A stretch of DNA of 64,000 bases from Gracilariopsis chorda (lineage: Eukaryota > Rhodophyta > Florideophyceae > Gracilariales > Gracilariaceae): positions 1 to 64,000 of the forward strand of contig NBIV01000271.1 in NCBI GenBank assembly GCA_003194525.1, in the 5' to 3' direction. Position 1 is the first letter of the stretch. Each line of letters starts with the position of its first letter. Shown here piece after piece: positions 10,076-19,715 of this stretch. Below the pieces are notes generated by a model. The model did no database searches and was not told the DNA's origin. It was given only the letters and a program-made list of their open reading frames with translations. Both the position numbers and the translations under genes were made by a program.

Positions 10076-11245
10076 CTAGGTGTCCCATCCATTACACGCA
10101 GATAGGAGCACCGTAGACTTCACGACACCCATTCTGGCGATATCAATCTTGGATCCTCTTCTTGCGGCTTTCCTATTGGCTTCGGACTTGTCAGCAGAAC
10201 TAGCTCTGAGTTGGTCCAACATGACCTTCGGTAAACGGTTGTCTGGAGTGTCAGGGTTCATGTGGCATCGGTCCTGTGTATGACCTTCATGTTCGCAAAA
10301 GGTGCAATGATCACCGTGTTATCTGGTAACAGCATAAGCACGGCCATTGGACTCGAAATTGGAGTTGGAAGCTGATGTGTTACCATAATTTTTGTGCCTA
10401 TTTGAAATTCTGTTGCGTCCAAATTGACGGCCGTGGCCCTTACCTCGGTCCTTTTTGCGGTTACGTCCATGACTAAAACTGGTAGAGACAAGTTGACGAG
10501 CGTTGTATTCGTCAATCAAAGTGGTTGGCACATAGTCCCACGTTAGTTCCGAGATCTCCTTACTCCTGGGTGCCGCAACAGTTGAATCTAGTGAGCAGTT
10601 ATTATCAATAGAGGCCAACAGCATTTGAGCCTTATTTGACTCTGGACTGGCAGCGTCCTTCATCATTCGGCCCAATTGTGAGAATAACTTGGCAAAGTGG
10701 TCCACATATTCCGACATTCTTTGGCCACTATACCAAATTCGGAAAAGTTTAATCTGTACAGCGATACGAGATATCCTTCGATTGGATGTATAACGTGCAT
10801 CTAATAGTTTCAGCATACGCCCAGTTTTATCGTTTACATCCATGAAAAAGCGTATGAAGGCATCTCCAGGTGCACAGATGAGGATTGCACATCCGTTTTT
10901 GCGTTTTGCCGTGAGTCTGGAACTGCTCAGAGCAGCACTGGAAGGTGATTCTTGAGTCAATGTAGCCCCATCCAGTGTTGACGCCACTATATTTCAGACA
11001 CCTTCGATGCGACACACTGCACGAAGTCACTGTCCCCGTAGGCGTATAAACCTCACTACGCTTACCATGAAATCGTGGAATTTTCGCACCATAGTTTGTT
11101 TCAGTCTCAACGTCGGAGTCAGACATACCTCCAGAACGAGCTGAATCACCAATGAATATATGTTTCGAAGCAGATTGAGGGACGGAATGCTTCTCAGAAA
11201 CAGATTTCTAAGATTGGGAATGCGTTGAATCGGATTATCAGCCAA
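10076..11245 (-). pseudogene. gag-protease region of Copia element B (fossil)
   Basis: Gag-type coding on the minus strand. It holds the motif KIPRFHGKRSEVY near the start, a helical centre with LFRIWYSGQRMSEYVDHF, a basic tail (RNRKKDRGKGHGRQFGRNR) and a short CTFCEHEGH-like zinc-knuckle region before the protease piece. It is the relative of 1,071-2,215. It is broken in several places. Confidence 0.65.
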
Positions 11246-11409
11246 ACTTTGTAACTGAGATCACAGTAATAAATGAATATCCCAGCGGAGTAATCTCAAC
11301 ACTCAACAGCAAGAGTGCCAGCAATGAACGTGTGAACAAGTCTCAACGCCCGGCTAGGCGGGTCTAGTACGCGACTCAGAGGTGGATTTTGGGTCTTCTA
11401 CACCACGAG

Positions 11410-11749
11410 TGTCCTCAAGAGCAGCCTGGTTGGCTCATTTGCGTGGCTTTCCATGTTGGAAACTGAGGCTTCTTTGTGCAGGCAGTCTGGTCAAATTTCG
11501 AGGTCTATTCATCACCTACTAAACTGCCGCATGGGTAGATAGCCACTGGTGCAGTTACTCAGAGAGGAAGTTCACCTCCAAGCAGGATGTAAGAAACAGT
11601 TGAACATCTAAGTAGGATAGGTTTGAAAAACAGTATAAGTAGCTGTACATCTAGCTTGATCTGATTAAAAAGAAGAAGGTAGTTTCCACTACGGCACTAT
11701 ACCTTGCCCATTGCAACTGCACAGCATACTGGACAAAATAAGCTTAACA
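11410..11749 (+). repeat. 5' LTR of Copia element J
   Basis: It matches 15,870-16,212, including GGGTAGATAGCCAC, TTCACCTCCAAGCAGGATG and CAGTTGAACA blocks. It begins TGTCC and ends CTTAACA just before a Copia-type primer site GGTTGTGGGCTCC at 11,750. Confidence 0.75.
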
Positions 11750-11790
11750 GGTTGTGGGCTCCTTTTTAAGCGGAGTGCTTATGTAGAATT

Positions 11791-12560
11791 ATGGACAGCG
11801 CTCTTGTGGAACGGTCTAAGCTACGTGTTCCTTCACTTCAGGCTGACAACTACTACATGTGGTCCCGGGAGATAGAACTTGTTCTACGCACGAAGGATGG
11901 TTGGGATTTACGCAACGGCACTGATGTTCTGGATTAGAATTCTAGTGGAGAAGAAATGCAAAAGTATCAGGACAGTAAGGAAATTGCACTGTCATGTGTT
12001 CTGTTGTCAGTCGGGGACTCATGTGTTGCGTCGTTCATTGACAACGAAAACCATGCAGTCGTTTGGTTCACTTTCAAAAACAACTTTGAAATGGTGTCAA
12101 AGCTCAGTGTTGATGGTCTACTAGAGCAGTATCAGGAGATTCGTATGTCGGCTGGAAAATCATTTATTGAGTACATGAACCAGCTGGCGGGGATTCAGTC
12201 TAGGCTTAGCAGCATCAAAAAATGCCTAAATGAGGAAGAAAAGGTAAGGGCACTGCTGAGACGATTGACTAGGGAGTTGATGAGACGGTTGAAGCGATAC
12301 AGGCAACTAAAAAGACATTCAGAGATGCTGTGCCCATGATTATTTCTAAGGAAGCCCAGCTAGACTTGAGTCAAAGCAGAAAGTCCGGGAATGGAACGGC
12401 TAATGTCGTTCTTGCGAAACAACGGACGCCTATCCTTGAGAAACAGTGATTTATTTGTGACAAGAAGCGTACTATTGAGCGGTACTGTCCAGACAACCCA
12501 AGAAAGAGAAATCAAAATGCCACTCGAGGTTCTCATAAGAAGAGTGAGCCGCATAGAAAG
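11791..12560 (+). pseudogene. gag of Copia element J (fossil)
   Basis: It opens at an ATG with MDSALVERSKLRVPSLQADN, then YYMWSREIELVLRTKDGW. This is the N-terminal layout usual for Copia gag proteins (short lead, then a W-x-x-E/D helix). A LEQYQEIRMSAGKSFIEYM helix region follows, typical of the Copia gag core. The region is broken. Confidence 0.65.
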
Positions 12561-12639
12561 AATTTAATAAGCCAGAGCAGAAATCGTGGTTATAATTCAT
12601 AGCAGCTGGACTGGCTGGAGGTGACAAAACCTATGCCGT

Positions 12640-15600
12640 TGGCAAGCATAAATGTTACCTTGATTCAAGAGCAAGCCAGCATATGGTCAACGACATCTGA
12701 TTATTTCATGATTCTCTCAAGAACTTCTTACTTGCTACGGTATCTGTAGGCAATGTGCAGTAAGTAGAAGTGAAAGGAACAGGGAAAGTGAAAGGGCGGG
12801 GAATATGCTTTGGGAAAAAGACGCAACATATCTCTCGGAGAGTTCCAATATGTTCCCACACTGATGTGTAACCTTCTATCGGTCAGTTCCATCCGTCGTA
12901 GGGGATACTTGGTGGCATTTTACACCCAGGAAAGCAATGATGGAATCTGCGTAATTGCTAATCAGACCATTGGCAAGGTAATGGCACTAGAAGCGGGGTA
13001 AGAAGAAGGTCTGTATGAGATGGTCTTTCAGCCTATCGATAAAACGTCTTCTTTTATAAGCGAGAACAAAGAGGTGACTATGTTCCCGCATGAACTCTTG
13101 TGACACATAAGCGAAGAGGGAAGCAGACAACTTCGAAAGGTAGTAGAAGGTATGGAGGATCTGAAGTTATCCGCTCTGGATTTCTGTGAGGCTTGTGATG
13201 TTGGAAAATCTTCAAGAGCACCAAAAACATTCACTAACCCCAGAAAGAAGGCAAGAGAAGTCATGGATCTCGTACATTCAGATGTCACGGGTCCCATAAA
13301 GAAGTCATCCTTGAAAGGAGAAAAGTATTGTGTAACTATTTGTGACGATAAGAGTGAGTTGTGTCTATTACGATTTACCACAACAAGATCGCAGGTGAAA
13401 GAAGCAGTGAGAGGAGTGCTAACAGAAATGGAGCAGTAGTCAGGAAGTAAGCGAAGAATATTTCAGTGTGACAATGCAGGGGAGTATCTGTCGCAATCCT
13501 TCCGTAAGTGGTTAAGAGAAAACGTAGCTCAGTTGGTGGCCACTCAAGCATACTGCCCGGAGTCCAACGGAAAAGCAGAGCGACTAAATCGAACCCTCAA
13601 TGGTAAGGCTCGAACGATGCTCGCTGCACTTAAGGGCACCCCACATTGAAAGAGATTATGGGCGGATGCAATCAATACCACTAATTATCTCCGTAACAGG
13701 AGATAAACTAGCTCCAATACCGTTACACCATACTGGGAATTTGTGGGAATCACTCCTGATGTAACGAATTTATGCGCATTTTGGTTCACAGTGCTATGTG
13801 CACATAGCCGAAAAGAAAGGAAGTCATTCAGCAAATATGACATAAGAGAGTGTAAGGGTATACTTAGTGGTTTTGAGCGGGGTTCTTGTTAAAAGGTTTT
13901 CTAACCACATTCAAAGAAAAGTGAAGTGTTGAAGGACGTCAGGGTGAATGAAAAAAGAGTGGAGTGCTTGAACAACATCAAAGAAACGAAGACGGAATCT
14001 CTCGACTTATCATCGGTAAGACGTGTATAGGACACGATAAAACCGGACGCCAACATGGGTTTACCACAAGTCAAATCAGAGCACTCTGTAGTAGAAGAGC
14101 AGTTTGATGAGGAGCTATCAGAATTAGACATTGACTTGAAGCTGCTCATGCATTATCTATTTCCTCCAAAATGTTCTGGAGGAATCCGGTAACCTACCAC
14201 AAGATATACCCAAAACGCTCTGGTGGCGTTAATGATTTGCAAGAGGTTAGGAGTATCTCACAACGACGTTCCACACACGTTCATGGATGGTGTTTGTTAA
14301 AATGAGGCACAGATGTGAAGGCAGGAAATGAAGGAAGAAATGGTGAACATTAGAGAAATGAAAGTTTAGACCCTTGTTAAGCGATCAGAGGATTGCAAGC
14401 CTCTGGACAACAGGTGGGTGTAATTCAAGAAGAATTAGGCTGAGGGGAACATAAATAAATATAAGGCCCGACTAGTGGCCAGAGAATTCTGTCAACGAAA
14501 GCGTATTGATTACAACGAATTATTTGCTTCTATGGCGAGATATGCAACGCTATGGACCATGTTTGCAATGATGGTGGGCTCAAATTCCAAACTCGTCCAA
14601 TTCGACGTACGCGCGGTGTTCCTACATGCAGAGCTCGAAGAGACAATTCACATGTCCCAACGCGATGGTTTTGTGCAGAAAGGTAATGAAGAACACGTCT
14701 ATCTTCTTCAAAAGTCTATTTATAGTTTCAAGCATGCTTCAAGAGCTTGACAGAAGAAGTATGCGCAGATATTGAAGGCATTGGGTTGCACAGAGTCGAA
14801 CGCGGATCCAGGATTGTTCTTTGTGCACTCAGGAAAGGAGAAGATCTGGGTACTGATTTATGTTGATGACAGACTTGTGACTGGCGAGGGCAGAGACAAC
14901 ATTATGGCCTTTCTCAAAGACATTGGTCAGCATGTTCAGCTGCTCATCGATTTCACACCAAAGAAGGTCCCGGAAATCATAATGAACTACTTTAACAGGC
15001 ATGAGGCGCTATGTATCCACAAAAAGTCGATGGTTGAGGCTTTGGTAGAGAAGTTTAAAATTACAGAACGCAAAGCCAGTCTACTACCCAATCAAAGATT
15101 TGACATTTATGCAGGGCAAAGATGCATCTGAAGGGGAATTAGATGTTCCCTATCGCAAGCTGGCAGGATTTCTGATGCATGGTTTTACAACAGTTCGCCC
15201 AGACATTGCATTTGCAGTGAGGGTTCTGGCAAGGTTCATGAATGAATACATGAAAGAACATTGGACCACAGCAACGGGAATAGTCAGATATCTGCTAATA
15301 TCAATCTACTACCAGATCAAATACATCAAAGGAGCCAAAAAGAATTTAGTAGAATATCCTGATGCAGATTTCGCTGGAGATGACGCGGAGAGGAAGTCCA
15401 CGAGTGGTTTCGTACTCATGTGTGGAGCAGGACCAGTAGCATGGAAGAGTAAGAAACAGACTGTGGGGGCGCAGTCTACACTTGATTCATATTACGTTGC
15501 AATTTCCTTCGCAGTCCGTGGGGCAATCTGGCTGAGGAGGCTATATGCAGAACTACAGGGACAAACACTATGCCGGGTGACCCTGTTTGGAGCCAATCAG

Positions 15601-15813
15601 GGAATGATAGCACTAAGCTTGGATGAGTACTATAAGGAACGATCAAAGCCCATTGATGTGACATATCATCTTGTACGAAGTGCCGTTCGACGTGGTATTG
15701 TGAAGGTGGAGTATGTGAAAACCAAGAACATGGTACCAGATGTCCTTACCAAGTCATTGGAAAAGATGGTGCACAACCGTGACGTACATACACTACAACT
15801 CAGTGAAGTGTAG
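12640..15813 (+). pseudogene. pol of Copia element J: protease, integrase, RT, RNase H (fossil)
   Basis: Domains in order: a protease-end stretch (YVPTLMCNLLSVSSI near 12,860); the integrase zinc region and core (FCEACDVGKSS, DLVHSDVTGPI at 13,180-13,300); reverse transcriptase (QFDVRAVFLHAELEE near 14,600, YVDD near 14,860); and RNase H (YPDADFAGDDAERKSTSGF near 15,370, then a YHLVR tail). Order integrase before RT marks Copia. The region carries many breaks; the last 237-codon RNase H part is the best preserved. Confidence 0.8.
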
Positions 15814-15832
15814 GAAGTGAAAACAGGAGGAG

Positions 15833-16212
15833 TGTTGTGCCGCAGCAAAATGCTGCATTAAGAAAAACATCGGGATAGTTTACCATATTCTGTTTGGCGC
15901 ATTTGCGTGGCTTTCGACGTCGGAAAATTAAGCTTGTCTGCGCAGGCAGTCTCGTCGAACCTCGAGGTTTGTTCATCACCTACCAAACTGCCGTATGGGT
16001 AGATAGCCACCAGTGGAGCTCTTCAGAGAGGACGTTCACCTCCAAGCAGGATGTAAGAAACAGTTGAACAGCTAAGTAGGCTAGGTCTGAAAAATAGTCT
16101 AAATAGCCATAGATCTAGGTTGATCTGGGCAAACTGGAGAACGTAGCTTCAACTACCGCACTACACCTTTCCCCTCACAACTGCACAGCACACTGCACAA
16201 ATTGAGCTTATT
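15833..16212 (+). repeat. 3' LTR of Copia element J
   Basis: It begins TGTTGTGCC right after a purine-rich tract (AAAACAGGAGGAG, 15,820-15,832, the probable polypurine tract) and matches the 5' LTR from about 15,900. The end at about 16,210 is set by where the match to 11,749 runs out. Confidence 0.7.
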
Positions 16213-16458
16213 ATTCTTCGACTTCTTTTGCCCCTGATTCATTGTGTAGTTCAAGAGGTGACCTCGCATCATTTCGCAAAGATCTCTAAAACCTTGCACA
16301 GTGTATCTCTCTTTAGATTGAATCTTATTTTCCACATCTTCTTGAAGCTCTTCATCTTTATACAAGAACATGCTCTTCTGTAGGCGATGAATCTTCACCT
16401 CCGTCTGTACGGCAAAACATGGTGGCCCAGAGTTATGCCCGGCACGTGCTGCCCACAT
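16213..16458 (-). CDS. Unrecognised short coding stretch
   Basis: A minus-strand ORF starts at an ATG at 16,458 and runs into the LTR of element J. The part outside the LTR reads about 80 residues, lysine- and glutamate-rich and predicted helical (KDEELQEDVENKIQSKERY). I do not recognise it. It could be the start of a host gene cut by element J, or chance. Confidence 0.2.
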
Positions 16459-16812
16459 TAGATGGCTTTATCAATTGACCCAACCACAAGAAAGAGCCAA
16501 TATGTAGAGCAATTTGTATCTGCACAGCCTCTGAGCGAGGTGAAACTTGAATGATTAGATACCGACGTGGCATGGGTACAATTCAGGCATGAGTGAACAC
16601 TTGGAAATTTTGGGTAAGATTCGATATGAATTCTATTTGGTATTCTTGGAACCATTATGGATGATTTGTATAATATCTGAAGTATATGGTCGCGTGGTAC
16701 AGGTATGGGAACTAGGCATTGCTGGAACGATTCACATATGTCATGTTGCGCCGTGGCCGGCCATCTTGCTCGGTGACTTAAGCTCGTAAACCACAAGTGT
16801 AACACAGTACAG
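16459..16812. other. No feature seen
   Basis: Spacer between the unknown stretch and the piggyBac element. Open frames on both strands lack any recognisable motif. Confidence 0.4.
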
Positions 16813-16814
16813 TA

Positions 16815-16876
16815 CTAGTGTCTATGGGACCGGCCGGTTGGCCTCATATGAGGTCAACTTGGCCTCATATGAGGCC
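16815..16876 (+). repeat. piggyBac terminal inverted repeat, left
   Basis: It matches 19,654-19,713 in reverse complement, with only a few differences and a short GGCCGG insert. It contains GGCCTCATATGAGG at 16,840 and the full GGCCTCATATGAGGCC at 16,861. Confidence 0.85.
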
Positions 16877-17019
16877 AAATCTATTTCCAAAAAATTAGAA
16901 AAAACGTCCTCATTCAGGGCGTTCAATGCGTTTTCTGTTATCTAAATAAAATCTAATTTTCTATTCCTGCTTTTCGTCTACAAAAGGTTCAATTGAACAG
17001 TTAGTTTATCAGATATAAC

Positions 17020-17078
17020 AGCTCAGTGGTTTACTAACTGCTTGGAGACTGTAAGATACAGAGTTCAAACCTCGCTGA
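17020..17078 (+). repeat. tRNA-like stretch, possible SINE head
   Basis: GCTCAGTGGTTTA resembles a pol III A box and GAGTTCAAACCTC a B box, 40 bases apart, with the T-loop consensus TTCAAAC. The T stem pairs only over three bases and no acceptor stem is visible, so this is not a working tRNA. It lies in the non-coding part of the piggyBac element, so it may be a tRNA-derived SINE carried there. Confidence 0.3.
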
Positions 17079-17354
17079 GTTTGTGTAAACTCAAAAACTC
17101 CTTCGGGAGCTCGACTAATTCTAGTAACACTATCTTCTAAGAACGCATTTGCGTCCACTTGAACAGCAGACAGAATGCAGTGACATCTGCTAAAGGGATA
17201 GCTTCGCCACAGAAGATAGTTAATCTAGCAAGTTGAATAACGCAGATTGAATTAGTAAGGGGCTTAAGGTACATTGAACTTTTGTTTATACTCTAAAAAA
17301 TGCCCCTAAACGGGCTAAAAACCCATGTTGACACACATAAAACGATGTTGTTGA

Positions 17355-19484
17355 CTAATTGTCGCGCATAATATAATGCTTGCCACGCAAGTGATCATAA
17401 AAACAATCACGCCCAGTTCCAGTGTGACATATATATATGTCCATATCATTAATTTTCCTGCATTCAGAACAAATAAACTTCGACTTATAGATTGTCTTGC
17501 AAATTTTGCATCTTCCTTGGTACACCGAAGAAGTAAAAGAACCATCAAGCTTCCTTCGTTTCCTATTTGTTTGCATTAAATGAATACCTGTTCCAGCAAT
17601 TTTCGGATTCTCTTCAGAAACTTCTATGTTTTCAGATTTCCTCTTCATGGGACCAACTGAATCCCATGTATTATCTATGAGTCCATTCGCCAGCATGCAA
17701 TAGAAATCATGCGGAGAAAGAGTCATTTTTTCTCCATAAGATGCTTTGTAAAGATTCCAAGCATCAACCACGCACATCGCTAGCAGAGATGTATTCACTC
17801 TAAAAGACCATTCTTTAACTTCAAATTTCTTCTCGAGGTTCAAATCATCCTGTCGAGATCGATTGTGTCGATCAATTTTCGAACAGCAAGAGTAATATTC
17901 CTCACAGACTTCTGGAATCGGAATTGAGATAGAAATGTTTTTCGAAACTCCATTACTAGTTCTCCACCTCTCTCGTGCGATGGGAGTTCCAGGCTCCGTA
18001 CTTCCACAGGTACTGATAAAATACCTCCTTTCACGGTCCACCCAGAGAACAGACATTAGCTTTTGATTTAGTTCAGGCAGTTCAGCAACCATTGCTACAT
18101 GCTGTCCGCGTTCAGTCATCGTGAGCTCTGATAAATGTTTCATTGGAAACCTTTTTGTGGCCGTTTTTACCACTCCAATGAACCTCATCCCTCTCCTAAG
18201 AAGCTGTTCCGCGGTTTCCACAGATGCAAAGTATGAGTCTGCACATACAATGCGATCCGTAGCAAACCAGCTTTCCACCAATCGTAGCAAGACTGCCGTA
18301 CCGTGTGGGTTATCTGCCTCAAATGGTAGATTAACGGTGTCAGCAGATCTCATTGTTATTTCTATTTTGAGAAGAATACCACTTTTCCCACAGCACACCG
18401 TTTTCAATTCACAACCATTCTCAGGTTTCCTGTCCAGTGCAGTGTAGTGTGGAATTCCAATTCCACTCCAATGGCCTCCAAGTCCATACCAGCGTGACAT
18501 GCTTTCATCAACACAAAGTGTGTGGGACGGAGTAACAAAAGCCTTCCTGTGATCATTTATCGCTCTGACGAAATCCGTTACCCGTGACCATCTGGCATCA
18601 TTTTCCACTTCTTCCTCTCCATTTCCACTGAAAACGATGCATCTTCTTATAACTTCAAACCGATGGCGTGACATGATTTTACCCAGCTTGGGCGAATCAA
18701 TATACTTAGATGAAGAGTTTTCAGACCACAGTGATCTCCTTCTCGAAAACTCGAATCGACTCATTAAGATCATTATGCCAAAGAACCTTAGAATTTCGCC
18801 TTCTGTTGTCCTTTTTACGTTTTCTGCTTCCAACCTGATATTTGTCTTTCGAACAATTGTTCCCAAGTGAGCAACAGGAAACATCCACATGAAGAAATCA
18901 GATGGTGAAAGATCGGTAGGCACATGTACTGCTGAGATAAAGTCTCCTATCGGTCCCGTGACTTTCCACTGGTGCATTTGCACTGGACCATTAAGAGACA
19001 AGGAAACATTTGCTTTGATCCATTTCGTCGAATGAACTTCGACCACGTCCTCGTGACCGTTACGTTCTGTCACAGTATGATGGCTTCTCGCACTAATACT
19101 GTTACTGTTTTCGGCAATCGTGACAACCTGTTCTGACGGGTCGATGGTTACCTCGCCATTAGAAGTAATATTATTACTCTCCATATTGGTTCCAGCTGAT
19201 CGTTCAGTATTTCCTTCAAGCGTGACATGATCACCTGCCTTTAGGTTACAAATTTTCATGACGCACTCCTTGTCTCGGCCAGGCAGCTCAAAGTTTACGG
19301 TGACAAGAGTCACCCGGCGTCCATTTTTGATTTCCACTTCCACTTTTGTGACGGTTCCACTGATTAGTTTCGTTTTCCATTGTGTGCCAAAGAAGCGTTT
19401 ACATTCATTGATTGACGTCACGAGTCGCGCGCGAGTGTTTACTATGTTGCCCACCACTCTTCGTGGATCAGAGCTTGTTGACAT
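17355..19484 (-). CDS. piggyBac transposase
   Basis: This enzyme cuts and rejoins the transposon ends by a DDD mechanism. It is one open reading frame of 709 codons from an ATG at 19,484, longer than the insect piggyBac enzyme (about 590) because of a 160-residue N-terminal region. The DDE_Tnp_1_7-type core holds LCVDESMSRWYG (first D about 326), IVCADSYFAS (second D about 416) and a YYSCCSKIDRHN stretch where the third D (about 538) is expected. The C-terminus (about 650-705) has the cysteine-rich zinc-binding tail C-x2-C...C-x2-C...H. The N-terminal 60 residues include a beta-rich stretch (TVTKVEVEIKNGRRVTLVTV) that resembles a small chromatin-reader or Tudor-like fold only in general character. 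No stop or frameshift is visible; activity is possible but unproven. Confidence 0.9.
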   Translation of the reverse strand: MSTSSDPRRVVGNIVNTRARLVTSINECKRFFGTQWKTKLISGTVTKVEVEIKNGRRVTLVTVNFELPGRDKECVMKICNLKAGDHVTLEGNTERSAGTNMESNNITSNGEVTIDPSEQVVTIAENSNSISARSHHTVTERNGHEDVVEVHSTKWIKANVSLSLNGPVQMHQWKVTGPIGDFISAVHVPTDLSPSDFFMWMFPVAHLGTIVRKTNIRLEAENVKRTTEGEILRFFGIMILMSRFEFSRRRSLWSENSSSKYIDSPKLGKIMSRHRFEVIRRCIVFSGNGEEEVENDARWSRVTDFVRAINDHRKAFVTPSHTLCVDESMSRWYGLGGHWSGIGIPHYTALDRKPENGCELKTVCCGKSGILLKIEITMRSADTVNLPFEADNPHGTAVLLRLVESWFATDRIVCADSYFASVETAEQLLRRGMRFIGVVKTATKRFPMKHLSELTMTERGQHVAMVAELPELNQKLMSVLWVDRERRYFISTCGSTEPGTPIARERWRTSNGVSKNISISIPIPEVCEEYYSCCSKIDRHNRSRQDDLNLEKKFEVKEWSFRVNTSLLAMCVVDAWNLYKASYGEKMTLSPHDFYCMLANGLIDNTWDSVGPMKRKSENIEVSEENPKIAGTGIHLMQTNRKRRKLDGSFTSSVYQGRCKICKTIYKSKFICSECRKINDMDIYICHTGTGRDCFYDHLRGKHYIMRDN

Positions 19485-19653
19485 CTTGAACTCAGATTAG
19501 GCGGATTTGGTCGAGTTTGAAGGTGTTTACGAAGTGTATACGCACTTATAAGGCCCGAAACAGGGTTGCCAAGCAAGAAGAGAGTGTTGACAACAAGAAG
19601 ACGGAAAGATTTTGAAATATTTTTATTGTTTACGAAAGTTACGAATGTTGTAA

Positions 19654-19713
19654 TTTTGGCCTCATATGAGGCCAATTGACCTCATATGAGGCCAATGGTC
19701 CAATAGACACTAG
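19654..19713 (-). repeat. piggyBac terminal inverted repeat, right
   Basis: It holds GGCCTCATATGAGGCC at 19,658 and a second CCTCATATGAGGCC beside it, then GGTCCAATAGACACTAG, the inverse of the left end. Confidence 0.85.
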
Positions 19714-19715
19714 TA

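Larger units (their letters stand above)
9484..11409 (-). mobile_element. Ty1/Copia element B, gag-protease plus 3' LTR (fossil)
   Basis: On the minus strand this copy has gag (from about 11,245), a protease piece with VDSGVT near 10,080, and then directly an LTR of the element A family (about 9,850-9,484). Pol between protease and LTR is absent, so it is internally deleted. The far end of the LTR is cut by the Helitron at 9,484. Its upstream end stops exactly where the LTR of another Copia element begins at 11,410. It is broken, with several breaks, and old. Confidence 0.75.
11410..16212 (+). mobile_element. Ty1/Copia element J, full length but worn (fossil)
   Basis: Both LTRs, the primer site, gag, protease, integrase, reverse transcriptase and RNase H are present in the Copia order on the + strand. 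Coding is broken in many places. The LTRs differ at many positions and at their first 40 bases, which points to an old insertion. No target duplication could be made out. It lies against the upstream end of element B and may have inserted into that element's leader. Confidence 0.85.
16815..19713 (-). mobile_element. piggyBac transposon, apparently whole
   Basis: A 2.9-kb DNA transposon with inverted terminal repeats of about 60 bp and one open transposase gene on the minus strand. The repeats start CTAGTGTCTAT at both ends and each holds two copies of a CCTCATATGAGG palindrome. I see no TTAA at either end, which would be the classical piggyBac target; instead TA stands outside both ends (16,813-16,814 and 19,714-19,715). 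The open transposase and well-matched ends suggest a young copy. Confidence 0.85.

Noticed and set aside
17355-19484. Domesticated piggyBac-derived host gene
   Set aside because: Well-matched terminal repeats still flank the gene, so it looks like a transposon rather than a host gene.
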